Origin: Gelatoporia subvermispora B
Taxonomy: Eukaryota; Basidiomycota; Agaricomycetes; Polyporales; Gelatoporiaceae
NCBI GenBank assembly: GCA_000320605.2
Contig: KB445795.1
Span: forward strand, 805,867-869,866
DNA length: 64,000 nucleotides
Direction of reading: 5' to 3'
Shown one piece after another: positions 1-13,400 of the stretch (position 1 is the stretch's first letter; each line of letters opens with the position of its first letter). Below the pieces are notes generated by a model. The model did not search any database. It had not been told where the DNA came from and saw only the letters and a list, made by a program, of their open reading frames with translations. A program made the position numbers and the translations under genes.

Positions 1-2792
1 GTTACAAATATGACCCAAGATATACCACTTGCGGCGAATTCTACGCAAATGCACGCCCCATCTCGATCGCCCATTCAGAAGATAACACGCCAGGAATGAT
101 GATTTCGCACACCGTACCCCGGACGAGACGTCGACGTCGTGAGCTGGTTCTCAGCGTGCCTGGGCGCAGTCTATCTCGACTCCATTCGCGACCCACGTCC
201 ACCGTGTCTGGCGGAGAACCTGTCGCGATCCCTCCAAACCCGCTCCCAGATCCTGCACAGCATCCGCCGAGACCTGGTCTGCACATCTCATCATCGTGGC
301 TCTGGCCGCACCACGCATACTTGCCCCTCGCTGACGCCATCTGGGCCCGGGAGGAAGCCACCCGCTCAGCCCACCGCCCGTCTTCTGTGGGCTTCGCGAA
401 GCAGCGAGCACCCGCCACCGAGCCTTCCCACCGTGCCACGCTCCCGTCTTTCTCACTGCCATCAGCTTCTCAGCCATATGCGCCTGTCGCACGCCGATGT
501 CTTCTGCATTCCATGTTCCATAAATAAACCCCCTTCGCTACGGCGTCCATAAATCCTGATGCTCGTCGGACGCCGCTGAACCGTCACATAATCATCCTTC
601 CAAACTGCGCCGCCGGTGCTTCTTTTACGCGCTATATGCACGAAGCCCACGCGGACCACCGAGTGCCGACAGACAGCTTGAAATAAGAACATCGATGCAG
701 CGCCGCCATCGCCTGCCATATCTCAACCGTCATACATGTCTCGGCCACGCTGTCAGCTCCCCAAGCCTCATGCACATGACTAGCCTGACGGCCAGCAACC
801 CCATCTAAACCCTGCCCTGGTATCGGGTGTACCCGCACAAGAATATGCGGCGCGTCCTCGGGGCGGCTGCAATCTGAAGCATATATTAGGTTCATGAATT
901 ATGGAGGTACACACATCTGATGTGCCACCCCGACCACCAGAAGCTCTTTGCCAACCCCTCTGTCTCACTGTGGTTAAGCTAATCCGCAAGTTTCCATCAT
1001 GGAGAGCCCCCCATGGATTATCCAGCAGCTGTGGACCTCGCCTTGCGCCCTCCATGCTCTGTCCATCCCACCTTATGCAGTGACATCACAAGCGTCTGTC
1101 TTATCGGCCCGGGCAGTCTTCTCTCTCTTTCCTCCAAGCGCTCCCTACAAAATTGTTGCGCGTCGTGTCGGCGTCGGCGGCAGCCTGCCCAAACAAGGTT
1201 CCCCAACGCAATCACCAATCATAGATCCTGCTTATATGGTTCTGTCCAAGGCACAAACACCTAGAGTCCCAAGTATGGTTCTTTCAAAGGCACACATACC
1301 CAAAATCCCCGAGCGCCCTTCCAGAGACGGCCGAGGGCGTCAAAACCTCGTCCGTTCAGTATCACGATGCAAGCTTGTGCCGCCGAGTTGTGCGCCTCTC
1401 TATGCGGTTATTGCGGCCTCCCGCGCAGGGTCGGACTGCTTTGATATAGTCTTCGGCTTGCTCGTATGACGCTCGGAGGGGTGTACTTAGACATCTTTTT
1501 GCTGCTCTTGATAACCGCACGGCGACATCTGCCCGCTATCCAGGCCCTACTGACTTCCTCCCAGTCCACCTCCGCGGTCATGATATGCAACTACAGGAAC
1601 ATCCCCCGAGTGCCCGAGCGCCCATTACAGCGACGGCTGAGGGCGTCAAACTTTTGTCCGTGCAGCATCACGATGCAAGCTTATGCCGCCAAGTTGTGCG
1701 CCTCTCGGCAGGGTCGGGTTGCTTTGTTATATTCTTCGGCTTGCTCGCAATGACGCTCGGAGGGGTATGCTTGGACATCTTTTCGCGCTCTGGCTGCCCT
1801 TGATGACCGCACGGCGACCATCTGCCCGCTATGCGGGCCCTACTGACTTCCTGCTACCCCACCTCCGCGGTCACGATATGCAGCTACAGGAACGCCGCGC
1901 TCCGCGGATCGGCGCCTCGGTCGAAATCTTTGAAAAGTCATTTGCATCTCCCGAATCATCAGCAGCTATCACCACCCCATATGTTGCGCGCACATGTGCA
2001 GAACTCTGGTCTCCCATGAACACATTTGTCACCGGTCCGATCTTGATCGTGCCCTGTCACTTTGACATGTCAACGAGCAGGGGTGCTATCATGCTGTCGT
2101 GTTCAGGATCCTACCTCCGTCATGTTCAGTGTAGAATTTGTATATTAGAGCACTTAGCAACCATGGCAATTGTTCTCTTCCAGTTTTTGAACCTCGGAAA
2201 CCTCGCATCACGTGTGCTGCGGTCTTGCCATACCTATCAAAGCATCTATAGCTGAATTAGCTAGTCGTAGTGGGAATGCCCTGGGTCTCCAAGATGCGAT
2301 CGCATGATCGAGAGCGCCACACGCCGAACTTTGAGCAAACGCCAAGGCGGAATTACGCCAAATCAACAGAATAAGTATTCGATAAACTCGCCAGGGCCGT
2401 CTCACACCAGCGCAGCGCTACAGCTAACACGATCCCATTGGCGTCCGGATGTGTGGATACATGCAGTACTTATATAAACTCACGGGTATGTGTGCAGACG
2501 TAGGGTAAAGGAGGGTAACAGTAACAGGCCGCCAGCGCGCACCGGCGGCAGCAGCAAGGAACGTGAGAAGAGCAGCAGCGCGGCGGTGCCGCGCGCGAGC
2601 GAGCGAGCGAAGGCGGGGCAGAAACATGCATGCAGAAAGCAATACGAAAGCGCGCGTCCGTGCGATCTGTCGCGCCGCGTGAGCATATGCGTGTGCGCGC
2701 GAGGCGGCGGGCGGCGCACCAGTCTGAGCGTCCGTCCACAAGACGCGCCGGCGCGCCGCCGGCGCTGACCTCGCGAGCGGGCGGGGCGCGGA
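1..2792. other. Intergenic region downstream of PAC1, no convincing gene
   Basis: Open frames of 60-190 codons lie here on both strands, but they overlap one another in several frames, share no recognisable domain and show no coherent splice structure, so I take them as chance frames in GC-rich DNA. The stretch holds the tandem repeat listed separately at 1301-1893. Bases 2540-2790 are very GC-rich with GAGC-type simple runs and probably form the 3' flank of the PAC1 gene. Confidence 0.5.
1301..1893. repeat. Two diverged tandem copies of a ~300-bp unit
   Basis: Bases about 1301-1600 and 1605-1893 are imperfect direct copies. Shared blocks in the same order include GAGCGCCC, GAGGGCGTCAAA, TATCACGATGCAAGCTT versus CATCACGATGCAAGCTT, GTTGTGCGCCTCTC, TTCTTCGGCTTGCTCG, ATGACGCTCGGAGGGGT, ACCGCACGGCGA, and the end ACCTCCGCGGTCA followed by CTACAGGAAC. 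A shorter duplicated block precedes them near 1237-1310 (TATGGTTCT then AAGGCACA, twice). The copies differ by substitutions and short indels, so the duplication is old. No coding function or terminal inverted repeats are visible. Confidence 0.8.
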
Positions 2793-4504
2793 TTATGGGA
2801 GCCATATCTTGATCGTCTGGTCGACGCTCCCGGACGCGACGACGTTGACGAACTTCTCGTCCGGCGCCTTGCCGTCCGCGCCGTTGGTCTTTCCATCTGG
2901 TGCCCTCTGCGTCGGCGCGGTCCGCCCCCACGCCAGACAGGTCACGAAGTGGCCGTGCGCCTGGACAGTCTTGACGCAGCGGCCTGTTGCCAGCTCCCAC
3001 ACACGGATGGTGTGGTCGTCGGAGGCGGAGAGGAGGAACTTGCCGGTTGGATGGAAGACTAGTGCTCGCACCCAGTTGTCGTGGCCAGCCTGATATGCAC
3101 GGTTGGTACAGAACGTGGAATAAATCAGGCAGTTGCAAGCATACCAGACTACGCAGCAGTTGCCCGCTCTGCGTATCCCAGATCTTGATGGTCTTGTCTC
3201 GGGACCCTGTGGCAGCATATGCTCCTGGTCGCCTTGAACGATCAGTATCCTGCGGAGAACCGTCAGTGGTGTAGCGCATATAGTCTCTCCCGCGACGTAC
3301 CGGAATGCCCGCTAGTTCTCTGATGGATGGATACGCAGCAGTAGGTGCGAAGACGACCACCTCGATGGTGTGATCATGGCCTCGAAGTTCTACTTTCGTC
3401 TCGCCAGTCAATGGGTCCGTGATATGAGCAGTCTGATAGCTTTGTGAGTGAACAGTCAGAATTGGAGTACTTCAGACAAACTTGGTCGTTGGAGCAACTT
3501 GCTAGTAACCGGCCATCTTCCGATGGTGAGACGCAGCGAACCCAATCTAAATGCGCCGAGATTGAACGCACGAGATGTCTGTGTGGGATGCCATCAATCA
3601 AATGTGCAGGTTAGTATAACATGACTGGCACTCACGTAGAAGCCACGTTCCATATTCGAATTGTGCGATCTCTACTGGCACTCACAATCTGCTGGTCACC
3701 AGGCATGAAACGCACTGCTGATATTGTGTGGTCGTGCCCCGCGAAGGTCTTGATATTGCTCCACTCATTCTGCACATCCCAAATCTTGATGAGCATGTCG
3801 TTCGAACATGTGACTAGCATATGCGCGGGACCCTGCTCAGTCATCGCGAACGGATGCGCGCGCACTGGCACGACGAACATAGCACACACCTAGAAGATTC
3901 CCCTTACTATCGAAATCCAGGTCGTTGACGTCCCGCGTGTGGCCCTTGAGCGTGCGTTCGAACTCGCCCGTCTCCCAGTCCCAGACCTTCACTGTCATGT
4001 CTTGGCTTGCGGAGGCGAGGAGGTTGAATGTTGGATGAAATGCGACTTTGTGTACTTGGCCTCGATGGCCAGTTAGGACATAGGCTGCGGGTGCCCGGGG
4101 CACCCAGTCGGTCTGCATGGCAGCACGTTTAGCTGGGGATAGGGATAGCTCTTCCTGTAGTGTGGCATTACGATTCTCCAAGTCCATGATCTATATATGC
4201 GTGTATATGATCAATGCCACACGCCCAGAACCCGCCACAGTACGCAGGGACGCACCTTCTTTTGCAGCCGGATGACACTCGTCCACTTCTTCTCTAGCAG
4301 CCCCGCATACTTTGACTTTGGATCCGGCGTGTAGTCAACACCAGTCTCTGATCTGAGAGAATCGAATGCATCTATGAAGTTGTTGGCGTGTAGGTATTCC
4401 AGGATGGACTTGTGACTACATCGATGCACTGAGCTGTCGATCTCTCCGTGTTGCTGCGTTCCAACTCACAGTTCCTCCTTCTGCCGCTCGGAGAGCAGAG
4501 ACAT
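2793..4504 (-). CDS. PAC1: Nuclear distribution protein PAC1 (LIS1 homologue)
   Basis: WD40 protein that binds dynein and regulates its force and targeting with NudE/NudEL-type partners; in filamentous fungi it acts in nuclear migration. The first exon encodes [12 protein letters not shown] and splices to a LisH dimerisation motif ([17 protein letters not shown], about residues 13-30). A short coiled coil ([14 protein letters not shown]) follows, then seven WD repeats, each ending in WD or WE dipeptides such as [34 protein letters not shown] and IRVWELATG. The last repeat ends IKIWLP just before the stop. About eight short introns interrupt it. A hydrophilic insert rich in Gly, Asp and Lys sits between the last two blades, as in other fungal PAC1 proteins. 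Start and stop are both supported by family ends. Confidence 0.95.
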
Positions 4505-4929
4505 GGTCGTCACCTTCTACCGTGTTCAATGGTTGGACTAGGACGTGGACACAAAGGACAAAATAGCGCGTGGCACAAGTGTAGGAGGTGACGGCGCTAG
4601 GACGAGGGCTACCGTGATTGTCGTAGTTGAGATACGCGTTCCGCTCGATTGCTGCTTCGCGTGGCGCCTACCGCCCACAAGTGCTCTCCGACGCGTCGAG
4701 CTCTCCATCAAATTATTCCTCTTTTGTTTCCGCGACCCTTTCTACGACTGCACAAAGTCTTTGCTACACTTCGCCCGTAGTCCAAGCATAAGGCGTCAGC
4801 ATACGCGAGGACCTGTCTAGGAGCAGCAGTGCTATGTACATCCAAATACTGTCTCTGCAGTCGTTGTGACCATAAAGGTGGTATCCAATTCTTCATATGA
4901 GAAACATAACTTGAGCATTACAATTGAAA

Positions 4930-6538
4930 TCATTCAGCGCATCGGTCAAAACTCATCGTCGTCGTCATCGTCCCCCCTTCAGGGTCCATAACGTAAACGT
5001 CTCCGCGCGACGCGCTTGACTGCGTCGTACTGACCACAGTAGGCCGTGTCGGCGCGGCTGCAGGAAGATCGTTGGGATCAAAGTCAGAGTCATCGGCACC
5101 AGTTGCAGCCTCCGGCGGTGCATCCGCAGTACTCGTGGATCCTGGGTCCGTGTTCGACGTCGTCGGAAGGGACTCCTTCGGGTTCCACCTTAGCTTGTGT
5201 TGTTCATCTATGGCTGGTCCGCGGGCCATTCTGTACCACATGAAGCCCAGGAGCCTAGATAGTAACTCAGTGGATTAGCCCTTATGCGTGAACGTGAGGT
5301 CGCATACCTGCTCTCGATGCCGGCACACCAGCCATTGCTAGAGGGCCCTCCTCCTTGGGATGTGTCGTCAGCGAGAGCGGCGTCCTCTATGCAGAGATCG
5401 CGAGCGTTCGCGATGACCGTGTCATCCCGTGCCAGGCGCCCTTTCATCGTCATGTACATGTTGCGGACATCCACAATATATACAGGAGGGTACCCATTCA
5501 CAGGACGGGATGGTGAACGCGGGCGTGCTCCTCCAGATCCTCTCGCTCGGGGTGACTGGGATCTGGAGGATCTGACGTCCCTTCGTGACGAGTGATTCGG
5601 CTCATTCGAGCCATAGAGCATGTCATAGATACATGATGACCATCGAGATGTGTCCACGCCCAATGCGTTCAGGATGCCACGGGTCTCTTTGTCGCCGTGC
5701 ACAAGTAAGATCACGGGAGCAGCTCTCGCGTCCAGTGGGAGTGCAAACAGCTGTTGCATTTGCGAAACGAGCGTAGCCCGATTCAGTGTTTCGGTTTCAC
5801 CATTCACGAATGCCTGCGATAAGTCCACAATGAATGAGCCTGTCCTTCATACTGTGCTAGCTTCCCGAATCCATTGTGACTTACGAGTCTCTTGCTGCCG
5901 CGATTGCTCAAAAGTCGATTTTCCTCTAGCACAATGTGCCGTGCTTTCATTACCGATAAATCGGTTGTGGGGCTTGGGAGGACGAATTCCGTCCAACTAG
6001 CATCAAGTATCATTGGGTCGCGTACTCTCTCTTCCAGCACCCGCATATCTGCAGACCATGTGTTGAATGCCAGGGACATCACACGGATGTCTGGCAACCA
6101 CGGGCTAAGCTGTAAGGAGAACAAATAGGGATCCCCAAGCTCATTCCTCAAGATGCGGATCAAAACGCTGTATGTATGCGATCAGAGCCATCCATATTGG
6201 CGAGGCGTTCAGACCTACCGCTGGTGTTCAAATGTTGCCCTCGAGGCTCCTATGAGGGTCTTTTGATCGCCAGACAAAGAATACTGGGTATTCGCTTTAC
6301 TCCGATCTCGACGCTCTCCGGTCTTTGATTTCTTTGAATTAGCGAGCAGCTGCAGCTTCTCCTTCAATTCGGCCTTGTTTGCAATTCTCACTGGCGATAA
6401 GGATAGAAAACGGTTAGACGGCCATGGCGTGCGAAACGACCGCCCGAACAAGTTGGTATACTGGTTACGGGCCATCAGTAGATATGAGGCCCCAGATGGC
6501 CGTATCCCTACGAGAATATGACGAAGCACATATCTCAT
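4930..6538 (-). CDS. Putative Gfd2/YDR514C-like DEDDh-fold protein
   Basis: Four exons splice cleanly by GT-AG: the first ends HQR and joins VLIRILRNELG; then SNRGSKRL joins AFVNGETETL; then GWCAGIES joins RLLGFMWYR. The product is about 500 residues. Its layout resembles the RNase H-like exonuclease domain of Gfd2/YDR514C proteins: a beta strand (VMSLAFNTWSADMRVLEE), a block rich in charged residues (HIVLEENRLLSNRG), then FVNGETETL, then ILLVHGDKETRGILNALG, VYIVDVRNMY and GWCAGIESR. In that family the first strand carries an acidic residue that binds metal; here the corresponding position appears to be Asn in AFNTW, so catalysis is doubtful. A Ser/Arg-rich linker sits in the middle and the C-terminal 90 residues are acidic and disordered. 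The family assignment is by pattern only. The start codon follows an in-frame stop but an upstream exon is possible. Confidence 0.6.
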
Positions 6539-7403
6539 GAGGATGTTTCATGAGAGAGTTCGCGTTATGAATTACCCAAAATCATGTCTATACCGCCACC
6601 CGACCGACATATTTGATTTGACAAGGTATCTGGGTCAAGCCTGTAAACGAGTCTGTTGAGTACACAGTGCGGTGTCTCGCCTCGATGCTGCATTACTTGA
6701 TATGCCCTTCGAAACCTCCAACCTGATAATATGAAACGTCATGCATTGGATGAAATACAATCAACAAGCCAGTGGCACGCGAAATAGCGCGATTGAATCA
6801 GATGTGCTAGAGGTGACGGTGAAAGGCGTGCTGGCACGACCTTTGGACTGGTCGGCGAACTCACAATATCAACGCCTAATTAGGCAGGTCACCGTCAAGT
6901 GGTAGGCGCCAACACCATTCAAATGTACTTCACGCGTCCGCTCTTCGAACAATCGCCGCCGTGGTCCACTTCGATTTGTTCCCCTGCGGACAGTCAGCAC
7001 CTTATTGGGCGTCTCACGTTCACAAAGATCGGATTTGGCTACTTGAAGAATCATGCATAGAGGCATTGAGAGCAGACAATATGATATAGCATAGCTGGTA
7101 TACGGGAATACTGGGTAAGACATAGGAGTATGCAGAGGTATGAGGGGACATATGTCAAACGAGGGTCGGGGTATCTCGGCGCACGAGTAGTAATTACGAA
7201 ATAAAACGCCAATAATTGAATCCTACTATATCCGGAATGAAGTCAAAGCGAAGAAAAGGAACGTAGAGAACAACCTGCTGATTGCCTGCAATACGCAAGG
7301 GAAAATGCTGAAAAAAGGACATCGGTCAGTTCTCCAATCTTCTCAAATACAGTGAACCATGGACCACCGGGCAACTCACCTCCACAAACAAATCGGAACA
7401 CAA
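6539..7403. other. Intergenic region, nothing recognised
   Basis: Lies between the 5' end of the Gfd2-like gene and the 3' end of the kinesin gene, both on the minus strand. It should hold the promoter of the former and the 3' untranslated region of the latter. I see only short unsupported open frames. Confidence 0.5.
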
Positions 7404-10400
7404 TCACAAACATGCAAACTTTGACTTCCTCCGTTGCAGCTCCTCCATCCTGCTATCTAATTGAGCCCGAGCGCGCTCCTTTGCACGGCGCTCCTCATCT
7501 AGCCTGTGTTCTAGGGATTGCTTCTCCTCGACGATGGAGCGCCGCACGTTCACTACCTCGCTCTTGGTTTCATGTAGCTCGGCGCGCAAACTTGCAATTT
7601 GAGCGTTCAGGCCATCTCGCTCTCGGGCCAGCTCAGTAGCCTGCATACGTGCTTTGCGCACTGACATTTACCGGTCAGAACATAAAGGCATCGTCGGAGA
7701 CATCATGACGAATACGTACAGTTCTTTTCCGAGTCACCTAGCGACGACTCGAGAGTGGCAACCATGTCCATATGCGCTTGCAGGTCGCTCTCGCAATGAG
7801 TGAGCTGTTTGTTGAGCGTCTTGATCATCGCTTCCTGCTCGTCTAGTTGTTTCGCTTGCTGCTGCACTTGCGCCGCAAGCTTAGGATCAGCGGTTTGTGC
7901 TGGCAAGCCATTGAAATGGGAATGAGCGACGGAAGTCGCGGACGTTGAAGGCGAATCAAGCGGAGACTCTACGCCTCGAGAGGAGGTGTAAGTCATGGAG
8001 GTCATAGATGACGAAGTGCTCAGCTGGGGCTCGTGGCTAGGCTTCGGGGCTGGTGGGATAGGGACTGTAGGAGGAGGAGTTGGCGGAGGAAGTTTCGTAG
8101 GAGACATACCGTTCACTCGGGTGAACGACATGCCCCTCTCAGGGTTGGGTCGTGTTGGCGTCTCGCCTGGCGATGGACTCCGCGCAAGCTGAGACTGGAG
8201 GTCGCGAAGTAGAGCATCCTGCCGGCTCTTCTCGCCTTGAAGGTTGTCCATTTCGTCCTTGGTACGTTGCAGATTCTCCTGCGTCTCAGCTAGAGCTGCG
8301 CGATGTTTGTCCAGTTCCTGGGCCAGCGTTTCACGCTTCGCGGTCTCTTGTACAAGGTTGTCAACTTGCAGTCGACTCTGTTGCAGTTCTGCACGCAAGA
8401 GCTCGAGCTCCGCTGCGAGTGCATCACTCTCTCCATGGGCCTCGCCTAGCTGCGTCTGAAGTGAAGTAATAATTTGAGTCTTGCCCTGGAGCGCAGCTTC
8501 GTGCTGTTGTCGGGTCGTTTCGCGAGCGGATGTGAACTCGTCTGAAGCAACTTTGTGAGATTCGAGCTCCTCCAGTAGCAGATCGCGCTCCTTGACTATC
8601 TCCCGCTGCTCGGCCGCATGTTCCTGGCGCAGCGCAGCAACGAGCTCTTCGTGATCCTGTTGCAACAGATGGCGCTCCTGCTGATGCCGCGCCTCCAGGT
8701 CTGCTAGGGCAGTCGCGAGCTTCTGTCTCTCCTCTGCCAGGACATGATCCGCATCGGTCAGGGATGCTGCGAGCTGCCTTTGATGAGCCTCTTCCGCAAC
8801 TGCCAGCTTGGACTGCATTTCGGCAACGAGGTTGTCGTACTCCACCTTGAGCTTACTGATCTCGTCCGCGTGAGCCTGAACGAGAGCAACGCGCTGCTCC
8901 TCTGCCTCCTTGACCGCGGAATCGCTGGTGATCTGATGGGATTCTGAGAGGCGTAGTATTTCTTGCTCATGAGCGCGCTTCAGGTCCTCCAACTCCGATG
9001 TATGCCGTTCCTTCAGCAATTGGAGAGCAGTTTCCGCGTCATTGCGCGCTTCTTCTGCCGAATCCTCGAGCTTTCGCCGGCTCTCGGCGAGCTCTGCCTG
9101 TAGCCTCGCGACTTCATGGGTACTCTCTTCGCGCAGTTGAGCGACTAATGCACCATGCTCGGTGGCCTCAGCCTCCTGTGACGCAGTGTGCTTCTGGCCC
9201 AGAGCGGAAAGGGCCTCTGCGGACTCAGCTCGGACCTTCATCAAGTCCTCGGTGAATGCCGCGTCCTTCTGGCTAATGGCAGCAGCGTGGTCGGTCTGCA
9301 ACTTCTCCGTGAAAACTCCGTGTTCATCCGCCATCTTCGTGAGAGACTGGAGATGTTCGTCTTTCAACTTCTGCATGTCTTCAGCAAACTGAATCTCCTT
9401 GGTGTTGATCGCTGCTGCGTGGGCTTCTTGTAACTCCTCCAATGCAGTGTCCCGAGCGAATTTAGATTCCGAAAGAGACCCTTCACGAGCGATCTCCGCC
9501 ATTCGCATTTCCTGAGTGTGCTCCTCCTTCAGGCGAGCGAGTGCAGTAGAAGCTTCCGCCGCCTGCTTCTCCAAAGTCTGAGCATGGTCCGCTCGAAGTT
9601 TGCTCAAGGCGTTGTAGTACTCCTCTTCTGTCTGCGAGAGGGTTGCTGCGGATTCCACCTCCAGACGCTTGATGGCCTCGAGATGCTGGGCCTGTATACT
9701 GGACAACTCCGCTTGATGTTGCTGACGCGTGCTCTCCAACATCTCGTCGACGGCGGCGCTTCGGCGTCTCAGGTCTTCTTCGTGATCGGCCTTCAGCTTC
9801 CCGAAGACTTGCTCGTGTTCCTCTCGCGCCTTTTCCAACGCAGTGGACGCAGCAGTGAGCTGTTCGCGCAGGTCGTCCAGATGCTCCTGCTTCGTCTGCG
9901 CAACCAAAGCCTGCGTCTCAGCATCCTTCATCCGCAGAACCTCCTCATGTTCAACCCGTAGCTTGGATAACTGCTCGTCGTGGAGTGACCGAGCGTTGTC
10001 TAATGAACCCGCGAGTTGACTGGCCTCCTTCAGCTGCGTGAGCAATTGGTCTATCTCTTGCTCTTTCTCCTGCATCGCAGCTTCGTGCTCCGCCTTCAGC
10101 TTCTGGGTGGCAGCCGAATGAGTAACTTCGGCCTCCCGAAGAGATTCCAGCAGTTCCATCTCCCGTTGCTGAACCTGCTCCAGTGCCTGCGAAAGCGCGC
10201 TCTCGCGTGACTGTGCCTGACTAAGTGACTCCGTGAGTTCCGTTTGTCGCTGTTCCAAGCGGTCCAACTTCTCCAAGTCTTCACGGTGTTTCTCCAGATC
10301 TTCCGTGTGCTTCTTCTGAAGAGACTCGATCTCCATCGACATGTTGAGAGCCTGAACAGCAGATTGTGTCAAAATAGGGTACCCAGTATCGAGAGCTGTC

Positions 10401-13400
10401 GCTCGCACCTGATCGCGCGACAGCACGTTCAGCTCCTCGTGTTGTCGGCGCACTTGGCTGAGCTGGTCGTTCAGACTATCCACGAGCTCGCGGTGGCTGG
10501 ATTCTTTCTGAGCCATTGATCTAGATGATGTTAATTTTTGAGATGTCTTCGAGACTCGTGAAGTACTCACCGCATGAGTTCGTTCAACCGGTCCAATGAT
10601 TCATCTACATCGGCTGAGGAATCGTTCCCCGTAACATGGAGGTCGAGACTACGACGAAGCTCTTGGAAGCGGTTGATGGTCTTGGGGGAAAGGTGCATCA
10701 TGGGGCTGAGCTCGCCGTTGCCATTGGCTGCAGACGCGTCAGCCGTCATCGCTGCACGTTGCTTGTCTCTTAGAGACTCCTCGAGGGCAGAAATCTCGGA
10801 TTCACGGTCCTTTAGGACCTCTTGCAGCCGCATGATTTCCTTCTCTAGGCTCTGTACAGAGCGCTCGTTAGGAGATACGTTGACGGAAGGGAGTGATATG
10901 GAGAGATTCAGCCGCGGCCGAGACCCCGAGTGTGAAGGAGAGTGAGAGATAGAGCTACTCGTGCCGTGGCTGGAGGTAGAAGCCTTGCGCGACCTGGCTG
11001 ATGACAGCTCCTGCGAGAGCGAAACAGACTGCGAGAGCGACCTTGTTACCGAAGATCAGTCAGACAGGAACTATCACAAGTAATGAAGTCCTCCCTACCT
11101 CGAGTGGAGAGATTCTGCCGAAGCCGCGTGCCTGAAGACAAGTCGCCGACTCGCTCCGTTGGGATGCGCCTCCGAGCCGTCTCTGGACATGCCTCTGTTC
11201 ATCCGCCGCCTGGGGGATAGATCGGTCGGATGTTCCAGGGATTCTGCAGACGAGACCGGAGCATTCACCTTGGCTTCCTCGAGTTGTGCAGCTAGATCGG
11301 CGATTTCGCGTAGCGCGTCGCGGTATTTGGCAGTCACGGAAGAGAGATCGGCAAGGGTCGCGGTATGGGTTTGCTGCAGCGCAACCAGCTGACTTTCCGC
11401 GGAGCCATCGGGTATAGAGGGGCCTTCAGAAGACGAGCCGTTGGCTTGAGCAGCCGAGGTGTCTTCGAGATCCTTTCTTGCCTTCGCTACCTCACTAACC
11501 AGGTCACCCAAACGCTCCCGTTCTTCTCCCGCCGTCCGTTTCCGCGCCTCCCATTCTTCCATCTTCTGCTCCAAGTCACGTACTTTGCGCTCTCGCTCCT
11601 CCAGGTCGCTCCTCCAGCTCTCGCCGTCGCGCTTGAAATTCTCGAGACGCGTTTGAAGCGCCTCAACTTCTGCGCGACGTCGCTCGCACTCGCCTTCAAG
11701 TTTCTCGACTGTTTCGCGGAGCGCCAGAACCGACTCGTCTGCTCGAGCAAGGCGAGCTTCCAAGTCAGCGATGTACTGAGAAGAGTAGGTTTCGGTGTCT
11801 TTATAGCGAGAAATCTCGCGTTTGAGATCTGTGATTGAGCCGCTGGAAGACATGACAGATTCGTCGTATTGCTTGACTTTCTCTTCGAGGTCACGGATGT
11901 ATGCCTTTTTCAATTATCAGCAATCTGCGTTGAAACAGCGGAGGAAAGGGGACACACCTCCGTGGAAGCCTCCCTTTCAGAGAGTTTCGTAACGCGGGAC
12001 CGAAGCTCCTCAACGTACATCTCCGTCGTGGCATGACGTTCAGCAAGCTCGGTGCACTCTACCTCTTTCTCCTCATACAGCTCATTCGTGTGCCTCAGCG
12101 CCGCGCGGTTCAAATTCAGCTCTGCCTCTATAGCACTGATGGTCTTCTCGTACTCCTCGATGACCGGACCGACGATCTCTTCGTACTTCGCAGTGCCTCC
12201 AATGTGTCCTCCTTTGGAAGCACGCTGCTTCTCCGCGAGTTCGCGGCGCAGACGAGTAAGCTCTTCTGTCCGCTCGACAAACTTTGCGCGTAGGTCCTCA
12301 TAGTTGTTCTGCAATTCTGCCATTTGCGCGAGAACCTTCTTGCCTGTCGGACCATCCGCAATGTCTTCCGAACGACGACCTGGACCTGCCGCGCTGCTCG
12401 GAACGGACGCGCCACCCTCCTTGATCGACTTGACCTCTTTGCGCAGGCGAGTCACCATGCCCTGCAGCCATTCAACATCATCCCAGCCCTCCTCCTTCTC
12501 GTTGAGGACCACCCGGTTCTTGATATTCCTCGCGCGGTTCGCGTATTTGAGGGTGTTGATGGTCTCGCCTACATTCCACTCTGTCGGGCTTACGCACGCA
12601 ATCATGAGTGTATGCGCATTCCCACCGAGTGAGTCTTGCAGAAGTCGCGTCAACTTGGAATCACGGTATGGAACGTACGAGGCCGTGTTCGACTTCGCGC
12701 GCGCGGGGTCCCCCAGAGCGGAGATAACGTTCCCAAGAGCGAGTAGACCGCTATTGATGGATATTCCTTCTTTGATCCGCTCGCCGGCCGCGGCTGTCCG
12801 TTTGAGCTACCAAGCGGATCAGTTTCATTGCAAATGCTGATGTGAGCATGAGATTGTACCCACACGCTCAGAGCCGGCCAAATCCACGAAGTGGAACTTG
12901 GATACGACGGTGACACATTCACCGTGCTCGTCGTCTGCGTTACCAGTACCAGAACCTCTTGCTCCGTCAGGAGACAAGAATCCGAGGGAACTTGCGGGCC
13001 GTCCACCTCTAGTCAGAGCTGATCCGAAGCTTGGTGTACCCGGACGCCCCAAAGTTGGCGACGAGACCCTCACTGAAGGAGGGTTTAGGACTGAGCCAGG
13101 TCGGGCGATACGAGATGGTGATCGACCGCCAGGGGGAAGGGGAGAAGAGGACCGCGGAGGAGCACCGGACCCAGCGAACTTCTTCTGGGTCAGTGTGAGG
13201 GAAAAGATGGCATGCGAGCGAGACGATTGCGCATTCATGTCAGTCTCATTTGTACGGCGTATTGAAGTGCCTTGCCGAATCAAGCTGTAGCAAAGTCAAA
13301 TTCATGAGTACACAGTCAACTAGGGCGATTTCCAGCGCAGGAACGTGGATCCTCATTGAATGAGGTCACGACGCCTCATTTCGCTTCGCGGGGAAGACCG

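Noticed and set aside
96..552. Overlapping open frames of about 140 codons on both strands
   Set aside because: Several frames are open at once in GC-rich DNA, with no domain or splice support.
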